Translations under genes and position numbers: made by a program | NCBI GenBank assembly: GCA_014529385.2 | Contig: CM043964.1 | Coordinates: 135,074,420 to 135,138,419, forward strand | DNA length: 64,000 nucleotides | Direction of reading: 5' to 3' | Origin: Adiantum capillus-veneris | Taxonomy: Eukaryota; Streptophyta; Polypodiopsida; Polypodiales; Pteridaceae | The notes under the pieces: generated by a model | What the model saw: only the letters and a program-made list of their open reading frames with translations | Database searches by the model: none | Told to the model about the DNA's origin: nothing | Shown here: piece after piece, positions 48,553-59,854 of the stretch | Numbering within the stretch: the stretch's first letter is position 1 | How the letters are laid out: each line of letters begins with the position of its first letter

Positions 48553-51500
48553 ATGACACGTGCAGGTGGCCAAAAAAAGGCAAAGCGGGTTGCTGGTTCA
48601 AGTTCTCAGCCGAAGTCTAAGAAGGCAACAAAATGTTCCGAGAATGAGCCACAAGACGTGGAAGAGGTGACTCCTATGGATCTTGAGGGTGAGATACAAG
48701 AAGTGGAGCATATTGTTCAGGATGCTGATCATGAGCTTCAGATTGTGGATGATGATCTTGAGTAAGAAATTGATGAGCATGTGCCTGCTATCATTGACAA
48801 ACCATTGGGATCCGATATCTTAAAATCTCTTACAATACATAGGGGTAAGGCAGTTCCTGAAGTACCTTTGTGTCGTTGTTTAATTAACACCAGGGTTCGA
48901 GAGTTGAGACCGGACCTCTCAGATCTAAAAAGAGCTTTTATCCACGAAGGGTATGTTCCCATCAAAGGTCTGTTTATTCTATCTCTACATCTACCTGATG
49001 GCACAACTAAACTAGTGGATGCCGAGATCCAATCCACATGGGACAAGCATTGGGTGGCTATCAATGAGGAATTTGAGAGAGAGATTGTGGAAGACCCAAT
49101 TTGGTCATGTTTATCCGGAAAGATGTTTTTTGTTTGGGAAGGCAATCATAGAACTGCATCTTGGATGGAAGCAATTAAGGAAGTATGGTCAAGAGATAAA
49201 GAAAGACATGTTAGAATCAGAGCCGAGTTTATTGATCCCGAGCCAAAACATGAAGTCAAACTCTTGGCCGCTCTTCAGAGATTCAATCTGTAAGTTCTAC
49301 TTTGTTTTATAAAGTAATATGTGAAACCTTTGAATCCTTTTGTTCTATTTTATATTTGTTAATTCTTTTGGCAGAATGAATGAGAATGCCATTGTTTTCA
49401 CAAGCTTACGGGACTATTTGCAATACACAAGCACTCTTTGCTCTTGTGATGTGGATGATTTTATGGAGGATTTTACACCTGTAGAAAAAATGGCTATTGA
49501 AAGAGCACGTGTGAAAGAGGCTTCGGGAGGTCGTAAAGTTTGGTATCCTCTTACGCAATCCTTGCTTGCTCAGATGGTTTTCTCTGTGAGTGTGTCTACA
49601 ACTTCATTTGATAAGCATGTAACATCAAAATCTTTTTATTGTGTGCCAATATATTTGCTCTTAACCTCTTAGGCAAACTACAAAAAGAACATGGACAAAG
49701 ACGAGAAGAAGATCCCAAGTGGTCTCCCTAAAGAAGAGCGCGAGCACAAACTCATGTTGATAAGAAAAGCTGTGACCAAAACTTTTGTGCGAAAGATTCA
49801 TAGAGTGAGTTTTTTACGGGACTACTTTGCAATGCTTTTGTGTTGATAACATTTGTAGTACTCTTTTATTAATTGAAGTTAATCTCGTACTTGCAGATGT
49901 TGTGTATCATCAATCCAAGCTTGGGAAAGACTTGGTTTGATGTGCTTTGGGGATTGCCAATGTTTGATGGCTCTCGGAAAATCACATTGGATAAACTATA
50001 TCAAATTTCAATTGCAGCATGCTCTCATGAGAAGAATATTTCTATGCTTGCTTTGCTTGGTGCAGATGATAATTTGAAAAGCTCTTATGGTATTCTTGGA
50101 GGTGACCATGAGTACATAAGATGGTGTGCAAAAGAGGTATGGATGGAGCAGCTTTTGACTGACGCCTCTAGAATGCTTTCTCAAGTGGTGGAGAAAAATA
50201 TTGGAGGAGAGCAATTGACTTTGCCAGAGCATCCGACATTGGGCGAGTACTTCAATGATATTCTATTTCGGTATAGAGATACCCTTTTTGAGCCTCTTTC
50301 AAAGGAAATGACCGTGGCTAGTCCAGCCATAAAGCAAATTGATCTACCAAATGCAGCTCGAAGAGTTGTTTACAGGTATCTAAATTGATCTCTTTTTTAA
50401 TGTTATGTGGTACTTTGGGAGACCTTGTCTAATTTCAAGTTTAACAATCTATTGTGAAGGTTTCTTCTATCATTGTTGAGTAGCAAGAAGATAAACACTC
50501 TCCCTCATATTTGTAAAGCATGGCCAATGCTTTCACCTCCATCATTTTGCATGTATACTTCTACTATTTTTCGAGAGGATAGAAAGTCCTCGGGTGTATT
50601 TCTTCTTAGTGATTGGGAGAGAAAGCATTGTCCATGGTGGGTTGATATGAAAAAAGGATGTTGTATTGAGGAGGAAAATGAGGCATTTGAAAGGCATAAA
50701 AAAGGAGAGTGCAGATCTGACTCAGGGTCAATTGGAAATATGAATGAAGATACATTGAGGCTGGTGCAAGAACAACAAAGAAATATTTTAGAAGCTGAGA
50801 AACTCCAATTGGAAAAGCTCCCTGCAAAGACAGGTCGACCAAAGATTACTGTTGCTGACACACAAGGTAAAGAGCATGATCTTGCATGCATATTTTTTGT
50901 TTTTCATTGCATAATAGTTTAAAATTTGATCATGCTTTGTTTTGTAATACTTGAAGGAAATGAGTGTGTTGATGTCGATATTACACATGTTGAGAAAAGA
51001 AAGAAGAGCGTCACCAATGACATGATATACTTGCCAATTCAATCTTTCTCTCGACTCTCTCATCGTGCATCTAAGGAGAGTGTGGCAGTTCTTGAATCTG
51101 ACTACATCATCTTGGGTAAAGACATACTTGCGGGGAAGTTTGGTGGGGAATTTGAAAAGATACGATCATTTTTTTTAAAAGCTGGTGGTGAGAGAAGGCA
51201 ACGACACAAGAAGACTTGCGCTTGGAGTGTTGATTTATGTGTTGTTGACTTACCAACTGGATCAATGGTTCCAGGTAATGTTCTTTTTTTTAGGAAGTAC
51301 TAAATTGCAAAGTTGATTAATATTAGTATGCTTTCTTGATGTGTTTCTTAATCGTAGGATAGTGCATTGCGGCAGCTTGTATGGATGACGGTGGATGGAC
51401 TCTTGTTTTGTGCTCCACATCCTCTCTCCCCATTGTTGAGCGTATGGTCTCAAAAGTTCGGATGGAGGTTCATCTTCGATGGCTGGCTGAGACTACAGAG

Positions 51501-52088
51501 CCATATGCTTATGCAGGAAAGAGTGATTTTGTGGTGAAGGTAAGTCTCAATAAGAATTACATAATGTAACATGATCAATTGATATTTGATGTATTATATA
51601 TTAAATGATATTTATTTTTTTAGGAGAATGCATTTCATGTGCTTCTTTTAAAAAGACCTGGCTGCACACCATTGCTTCATGTTGAAGAAGGCAATGCAAT
51701 AGGAAAAGAGCTCCAACAAAGTTTGGACTCTTGTATTCTTAAACATTTTCTTCCATCATCACAACGCTCCAAACAAGCAGGCAATCTTGGAAGTTGGCGA
51801 GGAGGAATTGAGAAAAGTCTTGTTTTCATGCTCATGTTTGTGGAGTTTCTAACTGCGTCAAATAGCACTGTCTTGGAGCTTGGATCAGGGACAGGACCAA
51901 TTTTGAGAGCATGTCTACATACAGGAAGGTGCTGTCTTGGAATGGAGAATGACCATTCTATTATTGAGAATCATCTTCGACCTGTGATAGCTTCTCACTT
52001 TGTGGATGTGGGAGCCTCCTCCTCATACATACCAGTAGAGGATGATGATATAGAGATCTTTGACTTTCAAGTGCCCACAGATTGGTAA
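48553..52088 (+). pseudogene. ParB-like domain plus DNA-methyltransferase-like domain, eight exons
   Basis: Exons: 48553-49289, 49375-49585, 49673-49804, 49897-50375, 50460-50866, 50957-51274, 51358-51539 and 51624-52088. The seven introns are all GT-AG, 83-92 bases long and phase-consistent, giving 977 codons. Residues about 103-246 resemble the ParB/sulfiredoxin-like fold: EVPLCRCLIN, LRPDLSDLKRAFIHEGY, then EGNHRTASW (about 196-204) in place of the GERR..A motif, ending KLLAALQRFN. A GRP AT-hook-like triplet lies near residue 645. Residues about 745-945 match the order of a beta-type (N6/N4) DNA methyltransferase: VDLCVVDLPTGS at about 748 in the place of DPPY, and later SWRGGIEKSL and VLELGSGTG (about 905-913), then LGMEND. 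Two in-frame stops interrupt it: TAA 48763 (codon 71; a 134-base GTAAGA...CAG intron could also remove it in frame) and TAG 51360 (codon 763). I therefore call it a recently decayed copy. The family is not one I can name. Confidence 0.7.
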
Positions 52089-54099
52089 GGTTTTATCAAA
52101 AACTCATTGAAGTCTTCTTAATAATTCTTTATATGGTTGAGATATAACCTTAGAAATAGGTCTTTGCCATGTTATGCTGCAGATATGGCAAGCTTCATGT
52201 GCCAAAGAGATGACCATTTTGATCGGCCATTGGTGGAGAAGCGAAGGACACGATCGATTTTTATTATGACCTTGCTTTGCATTGTGATGATGCTACGAGT
52301 AGCGAAGATTTATAGCTCTATGTTTTGTATTGCTAATATCTTGGTATTAGACATTATGGTTTGATTTGACATTATATTTTTGTATTATGCGTCAAATTTG
52401 GACATATTGCCGCATTATGGGTTTCAGCTTGTTGGATGGATTATTTATGAACATGGCTGGAAAACAGCAATTTGGAGAGAATAGTAGAGCAATGGGAGTC
52501 TAATGGATCTTCATGCATTGGAGACTAATGGATCTTCAGGCATCGGAGACGCCTAAAGATCCATGATACGCCTGACGATCCATCATGCAGTAAATTTTAA
52601 AGAGTAGAGCATTAAAGCTGAACTGTAAAAAACGATGAATCTTGGTATTATTCAAATAGTCTTTTGTGACAAATTAGATGCAATTCGGGTCCCTTTTAAG
52701 TGTGCTCAAGCAATGCCTATCCATGTGCACTAATAAACCGGTTGTCAAATTTAGCCGACGAATAGAGCAAGAAGCTGCCTGATTTGTCTCAAAGTGGAAT
52801 ACGTATCTTGCTTGTTCAAGCATTTCAATATGGGGAAGAGAAAAATTAGTTCTTCATGGTCTCCATATGTGAAATTTTTGCCGGGATGATGGTCTCAAAG
52901 AGGAAAGGGCAAAAATGGTCAAGTACTCATCTTGTACACACACATCAAAAAAAATTGCTACCGTACAATAAGCAACTAAAGTGATGCAGTGTATGTAGCA
53001 GAAACCTTCGGGACGTCGTCTGAATGAAAAAAGTGTCAAGGAGATCCACCTTTCTTGCACAGAAATCATTAGTATACACATTGTTACAATTGGCCTTCTG
53101 TGTCAACAACAACGGTAACAAATGATGGGGTTCAACGTTGAAGAAAGAGCGGAATGATAGCATTGACCAGTTGTTTTTAGACAAATGTGCATGCCTCTTG
53201 AAAATATACCCACTTTCATTGCCATTCAATCGAACACTTCTTGGCTTTTGCTACACATCTTGTTGGACCTTAGGTTTCTCTTGAAAATGCACAAAACAAA
53301 GGTGTAATTGGTTGAAATGGAGAACACGACTCCATGTGTAGAAGCCTGTTATCACTCCCGTGTGCAAAAACCTATCAAACCTTATCCTGGAAGTTTATTA
53401 TCTCTTCAGCAGTTGAGCATAATACTTAGACATTTAATTGAGCCTTTTGATTACCCATAAAAACCTGAACACTGACTTGGCAAAGCCGCAAAGCCATCGC
53501 TCAGGTATTACCAAGACACAAGGACACGACGAGGTGACATCAAGGGTTCTTATCATACCTTCGGATATCAACGGTTGATATCTATCGACAAAAGTAACAG
53601 GTGCAAACTGCCCCAAACGTAGCCTCTTCAATTCAAAAGAAAAGAGCTTTGCTGCCCACTATATTTAACATCATCAACAGAACTTGTTTAGGCATAAACC
53701 TGCATTGACTTAGGAAGAGGTTCTTGAAGATATTTATATACAAGACAGTCCGAGAGAGTTACCATTGATCACACAAGAGACCCCAAAGAGAGAACAAATA
53801 TCACCTCTAGAAAGAATGCAGTTAAAGTGTTTTACAAGCATCGGCATTGCACACATGCTTTGTTGCCAGCGAATAACTGGCACCGCTATGGGCTTAACAC
53901 TTGCATGTTCGATGCACCGCTATGGGATTAACACTAGAATGGGCTTGTTGAGCTCTTTTAACATGCCTGCCAGTTCAAACATATGTTAGTTCAAACGTCA
54001 TAGTTTCCTCTCCTAACATCTGTATTTCTAATAGAAATATATAACTAGACAACATGATTATTTCAAAGCTCGTTATTTCCAGCTCGGGTGTTTTAGCTC
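52089..54099. other. No gene recognised
   Basis: 52137-52364 may hold the last exon or 3' end of the upstream gene (TGCTGCAG acceptor at 52182), but no frame continues cleanly. At 52495-52590 direct and inverted copies of TAATGGATCTTCA and GATCCAT form possible hairpins. On the minus strand, TGAGGGG (54120-54114) followed by TGTGTTAGTTCAACG at 54113 looks like the polypurine tract and 3' LTR start of the copia fragment to the right. A TATAAATA at about 53742-53735 could be that LTR's promoter. Confidence 0.4.
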
Positions 54100-54112
54100 G
54101 TTGAACTAACAC

Positions 54113-54640
54113 ACCCCTCAATATTGCAATGCAAAACTAGAACCTCTACATTAATGCCCAAATCTCCTATTAGATGAGTAAGCCCCATAGCTTTCTTACT
54201 GGCAAGTAATGTTGTAACATACTTTGCTATTGTGGTAGACTGAGATATAAAAACTTGTACACAAGATCACCATGAAACTTCACCACCAGTGAATGTAAAG
54301 GTATAACATGTCATAGAACTTTTATTGTCCACATTGACAACATCATTTGCAAACTACACGTGCATCATTGCCTCCAAATTAAATGCACAACTCTTTCATA
54401 CCATTCAAGTATCTCAACACACCCTTCACTACCTCCCAATGCTTCTTACTAAGATTTTTTGTTAATATGCTTACAATTCCCACTGCAAATACAATGTCTA
54501 GACAACTCCCAAGGATGGGTAAACATCAAATATTTTTTGTTAATATGCTTACAACTCCCACTGAAAATACAATGTCTAGACAATTCCCAACCATGGGTAA
54601 CATCAAAAAATAATTACATATGCATAAGGAATTTTGGGAG
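54113..54640 (-). pseudogene. Ty1/copia RT end and RNase H fragment
   Basis: The minus-strand text reads, across stops, IVFAVGIVSILTKNLSKKHW, EVVKGVLRYLNGMKELCI, then TCYTFTFTGGEVSW and QSTTIAKYVTTLLASKKAMG, then LTHLIGDLGI. These match the copia RT end and RNase H domain. A 78-bp unit covering the AVG..S....N block is duplicated (54461 and 54539). The fragment runs into a polypurine tract at about 54120. Confidence 0.75.
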
Positions 54641-54780
54641 CTTTCTCAGCCCTTTCCTCGTGACATTTATGACAATCATCTTGGTTTAGTTTTTGTTGTT
54701 GAGTGCACAATGAGGAAGGGATGCAAGGGTTGAGAGATTAGGGTTTCAATAGAAGAGAGAGAGATATAGGTTTTGGTGAA

Positions 54781-55007
54781 TATTACCTTATACATGTGGT
54801 AGTGATGTGTGTGAACACACTTAGGACTGTCGGGGCATTTTTTCCCTCACTAGGAGGTTTTTCCCCCGTGCATTGTATATACATCCATCACTCTAGGGCT
54901 AACTTATCTTTTCATTGCACACTAAGTAATATACTCTCTATTGTGTGCCTTGAGCTTCTTCATATTCTCCAAGCTGTGTGTGTTTCCCTGCAACCCTATT
55001 TCCAACA
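54781..55007 (+). mobile_element. Decayed 5' LTR of copia family A
   Basis: The 227-bp sequence aligns with the LTR at 24635-24857 throughout; the first dinucleotide has decayed from TG to TA. The following primer site is mutated (TGGTACTAGAGC at 55010). Confidence 0.85.
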
Positions 55008-55363
55008 ATTGGTACTAGAGCAGGTTGCTTCCTCTCAGGCATAGTCATGAGTGTCGCCAGCATCTAGTGCCTACTCACTTTCTCCAATTTGTGTGAGCTT
55101 TGGTGAGCGTCAAAAGATTGACAAATACTTAGGGAGAGATCGTAGAGATTGGTCTACTCAGAATTTTGATTCGGGCTCATTTCGGCCTCCGTTTCCACTA
55201 CAAGCACATGCATTTTTGTCCTTTTGTGTAGAATTTTTGTCAATGCTATTTTTTGCATAACATGTCCTTATAATCTTCTTTGGGTTGTGCTAAATAGCAC
55301 GTGCTAGTCCCACTTTGTTTCTCCTCTTTTCGGATAGTTTTCACATCAGGTGCAGGCATTGCC

Positions 55364-57127
55364 ATGGCTAACAACAACACAGAGGTGTTCAAGATGTTTG
55401 CTACTGAGGATAAACTGGACAGGTACAATTACCCAATGTGGGCTTACATGATTCAACATGTTCTTGTGTCAAAGGGAATTTGGAATGTAGTGTAGGGCAT
55501 TTGATGTACGTCATGATTTTATGGATGTATGCACTATTGAGGATGTTGCAGGTTTTGGTAGCAAGATTGTTGCTGCTGAAGCTGTTTTGCCTACGATTGA
55601 GTAGGCTTGTTGGGATGTTAGGTATACACAAGCTCATGCATTGATTGCATTATCTATGAAGAGCACTATTACTCCTCACATTCACTTAGCTAAATCAACT
55701 AAATAGGCCTGGGCTATTCTAGTTGGTCTTTATGCAAGTCACAATGATGCTAAAATTGCATTACTACGTAAAGAGTTGGAGTCAAAGATTATGCATGAGG
55801 AAGATGACATGGACACTTTCCTTGCTAGTATCAAGGATAGTAATGAGAAACTCATTTTTGGTGGCGAAGTCATTTCAGACAGTTCCCTTGTGCAACTGTT
55901 CTTGATGTTAGGTATACACAAGCTCATGCATTGTGTAACTGTTCTTGATGTTAGGTATACACAAGCTAAGAGTTGCACAACATCATGCATTCTTGATGTT
56001 GTGCAACTGTTCTTGATGTTAGGTATACACAAGCTCATGCATTGATTGCATTATCTATGAAGAGCACTATTACTCCTCACATTCACTTAGCTAAATCAAC
56101 TAAATAGGCCTGGGCTATTCTAGTTGGTCTTTATGCAAGTCACAATGATGCTAAAATTGCATTACTACGTAAAGAGTTGGAGTCAAAGATTATGCATGAG
56201 GAAGATGACATGGACACTTTCCTTGCTAGTATCAAGGATAGTAATGAGAAACTCATTTTTGGTGGCGAAGTCATTTCAGACAGTTCCCTTGTGCAACTGT
56301 TCTTGATGCATTGCCAAATTCCTGTCAGACTTTTGCTAGTACTTGAAGACTTATGACCCAAGGAAGTCCTGATGTTGTCAAGTTTGATGCATGATGCACA
56401 TTGTTGTCGCATGAGTCACTTTCAAGAAAAAACAAGGCTAAACAACGTTTAATTGAACATGCTTTTATTGACGCTCAAAAAGGTGATAACAGCAATGTAG
56501 CCGCTTCTCATGGTTCTTCAGCAAGTGGCAAATCACATGTTCCTAATGCTTCTTTTGGAAATACCTCATCTGGCAATTCTGGTGAAAAGGGAAAAAAGAA
56601 GATGCATTGCCATTATTGCAAATCTAATGATTACTTGATCAAACAGTGTCCTAAATTGAAGGCAAAAGAGGCCAAGAAGAAAGAGGCAAGTTCTACTACA
56701 AGTGCAACTTTTGTAGAATCTTCTGTGAAAGGAGATTGTGATGCTGATGTAGATGAAAAGAGTGGGCATTTAGTGCAGAGTGCACTTATGATCCTTTTGT
56801 CCATGATGCATGTATGTTAGTTGCTACATGTGTGGTACTTTGATAATGGTGCATGGTGACTTGTTTACCTCTCTTAAGGCTGTCCCTCATGGGAATACAT
56901 CCACTTGTGCCAACAATGCCTCTTATCTGGTCCAAAGAGTCAGAAAGATTGTGTTGACTATTGCGAATGGCAGGTCTTTCACACTTGTTTATGCACTTTA
57001 TGTACATGGGATCAAGAAGAATCTTTTATCTATATCTGCACTTGCTAGACTTGGTCTTGTTGTGAAAAATGTGGATGACAGATGAACACTTCATGGCCTC
57101 AATTTTGCTGATGAAATTGTTGTCTCT
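55364..57127 (+). pseudogene. Ty1/copia gag to pre-integrase, family A, with internal duplication
   Basis: ATG 55364 opens gag (MANNNTEVFKMFATED, NYPMWAYMIQHVLVSKGIWN) with an early stop. Later parts are visible as LRKELESKIMHEEDDMDT, the knuckle CHYCKSNDYLIKQC at about 56605, and the protease/pre-integrase linker LSISALARLGLVVKNVDDR (about 57030-57085). Coding similarity ends near 57127 after FADEIVVSL, so integrase, RT and the 3' LTR are absent. Inside gag a block of about 295 bp (55614-55908) is repeated at 56015-56309, and short pieces of it are tandemly repeated in between. The element is heavily mutated yet the two copies look identical. Confidence 0.85.
55614..56309 (+). repeat. Identical 295-bp direct repeat, offset 401 bp
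   Basis: Unit 1 is 55614-55908 and unit 2 is 56015-56309; I saw no difference between them. The 106-bp joint contains three further partial copies of TTCTTGATGTTAGGTATACA, as left by repeated slippage or template switching at the short match GATGTTAGG / GATGCATT. Confidence 0.9.
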
Positions 57128-57521
57128 CTGAGCTGCTGCCAAATGTCCGGGGGAGCGTTTTCTGTGTGCAGACTCTTAGCTAGCTTTTGGAGGGGTCAAC
57201 TATGCCTTGTCTATTGGGGTTTGAGTACAAAATAAACCTATGCTCGTGCAAAACGCCTCTTAGATACCCTTTCCTGCTCTTTTCTGCCACCGTTACGTGA
57301 ACCACCCAAGAAGGTGAGGGCAAGCCCCTCCAAGCAAGGCAACCATCGGCTCATGTGATCATCAGGAGAATTGTGTGACTATTAGCTCGCGTCAATCCTT
57401 GACCATCAGGTTGCATGACCGTGAGGAGTCACAGAGAATGCCAAGCATACTTGGGACCTCCCTAGAAGAGCGTATAGCCAGTTGATGCAAAAAAGATGAG
57501 ACACACACACAGACACACACA

Positions 57522-57562
<41 letters not shown>

Positions 57563-59210
57563 CAAAATGTAGCGCACTGCACTCACCAGCGCATTTGAAG
57601 CTAATAATGCAAAGAAAGTCTGGTGGCATAAATATTAGCACACAATGAAATTGTCTAAGCTTGTGGATGAACATGGCTTGTTGTTGTGGTAATTGCGACG
57701 AATGAGTCCTTCCTAGCAGATCCAGTGGGTATTCTATTTATTGTAGGCTTGTACAAAGCAAGCAGTGATGCTGACTCCTGAGGCAAGCGCAAGTGCAGGT
57801 GGAATGGAAAAAGGGAGTGCGACAAATGAGTCCTTCCTAGCATATTCAGGGGGTATCGTAGGCATTGAAGCTGAGGCAGGCGCAATGGAAAAAGGGAGGG
57901 GGGACTTCTCAGAATTCATTCGAAGGACAACGCAAGCTTGTTCAGCGCCCACTGTCTATATTGACCCAAGTTGGTGCAGGTGTTGAGCTTTGTTCCTTTG
58001 CCATACAAGAGCAACCTCAGCATCAAAGAGCAGTCTTGCAATCATGACTATATTCTAAAAGATGACAATTCGTATAGAAAGCTCATAAAAAATACTCCAA
58101 ATTTGGTGGCATCGATGTTGGTTTTCTTGAGTAGGTGATCGTACTGGAGAGACGACCATCTCCTTTGCCCTTCCCTTTTGAAAATATTCCCACACTTGTT
58201 GTCCCTTCCCTTGTGGCTCATGTATTATGCTGCCTCTTTATACATCCTTCTTCCTAGCACATGCAGTTGGGCCTTGCAACTATAAGTACATTTTGAGCCC
58301 CATGTCTTTGTTTTTCCCTTGTTGTACATGTTTCCAACTTACTATGTACACAATGCACATCCTTCTTTGTAGTATAGGCTTTTGAGCCTTGCAACCATAA
58401 GTGCATTCTGAGAGATGATATCCCGGATATGAAGGTCTTTCAAAAGTACACCTCACTTGGTATGCATTGCCATGCAAGACTTTTTTTTCATCAATAGGTG
58501 ATTGCAGTGTGGCGAGACCATGGCGCTTCCATAGCTCCACGTCTGCCATTGCATATGCGGAGATATTATGTGGTGCTCCTGAGTCCCAAGTGCAGTAGTA
58601 GGATGGGCAAAGCATAAACCTTCTTCTGTATAAAATTTAAGAACATAAGCATAAAATCTGTAAGAGGTGAATTTGAAGATACAATTAAGCTATTTAATGT
58701 TGACATGCATGTAATGTACTACCTTTTGATCTAATAATAGCTTGAGCCAAGCCCCCCAAGACGGTGGTGGCAACCCAGTGAAACTAGTTACGTGCATTAT
58801 AGCAACAAAGCAGCAGGCACTTTGAAGCAAGTGCCCTTTGTCTTGCTCCTTGTCTACTCTCACAGATGGATCAGTGTTGAGGGGTGACACTGATGTGGTA
58901 CGATTTGTACTTATGAAATCAGCTAGGAGCCTTTACTCTGCACACTGCCTCACATGCTGAAGGCACCATCAAAAGGCCGAACATAAGCCTGCTGCTTATC
59001 CTACCCCTCTAGCAAGTAGCACATCAATTGTAACTATAGTGTTGAGGGGTCAACCAACAACATTAGGAAAGAAATTAGTGGCTAATCTATAGGGATTAGA
59101 ATTCTCTAATTAGTGGCCACACTTTACCATCTCACAGTCAGACTCATTTTGGGAGGACACATCATTTTCAAACACTTCACCAATACTGCAAGGGGGCTTC
59201 CATTTCTTGC

Positions 59211-59212
<2 letters not shown>
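57128..59212. other. No gene recognised; microsatellite and minisatellite
   Basis: Compound (AC)n(AG)n tract at 57502-57560. At 57698-57900 a unit containing AATGAGTCCTTCCTAGCA and GGAAAAAGGGA recurs two to three times (about 110 bp apart). The minus-strand ORF at 58280-58615 has no recognisable motif. Confidence 0.4.

Positions 59213-59287
<75 letters not shown>
59213..59287. repeat. (GA)n microsatellite
   Basis: About 37 GA units. Confidence 0.97.
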
Positions 59288-59291
<4 letters not shown>

Positions 59292-59753
59292 CAAAGTACA
59301 AAGCAGCAAGAGAGACAGATGATCGCCCTCGCCAAGCTTGAAGAGAGAGAGGAGAGAGAGCGCTAATTGGAGCGGGCTTGCAGGTGGGTAGGTGAAGCTT
59401 AATGGAAAGGAGTCACTATGATGGTGAATGAGCAATCGTGTGGACAAGTATGGCCATTTGAAATTTTTGGGCTAGGCTAGGCTAGGCATAGAGCACTTAA
59501 CTCATGAGATCCTGCTCACTCGCATGAAGTAGAGAAATGCCAACACATGTAAACAAGTGACAAAATCACGAGGCCTGCCCATTGGAAGAAGGCAATGAAG
59601 TAGAAAGGTTGAAATTAATTCGTACATGCCAAAAATGGGATTTCATTAAAAAAGAGAGTTACAAGAGTTCTGTGAAGAAGGGTCAAAGCTCCAAAACTAT
59701 TTTTCTCTATGTACACCATGGGGTGGGTAGGGATGGAGGATCATCTGTTTTTT
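59288..59753. other. No gene recognised
   Basis: GA-rich at first, then unassigned. The 3' end of the Helitron-type element read on the minus strand should lie here or further left, but no terminal hairpin with CTRR was found. Confidence 0.35.
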
Positions 59754-59768
59754 CCCCCCCCCGGGGGG

Positions 59769-59817
<49 letters not shown>
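59754..59817. repeat. C9-G8-A-G46 homopolymer block
   Basis: Nine C, eight G, one A, then 46 G. It can form both a C/G hairpin and G-quadruplexes. The exact length in the genome is uncertain because such runs assemble poorly. Confidence 0.9.
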
Positions 59818-59818
<1 letters not shown>

Positions 59819-59854
59819 TGACAAGGGGGTTGAGGACCGTTCTAGGTGGTGTTT

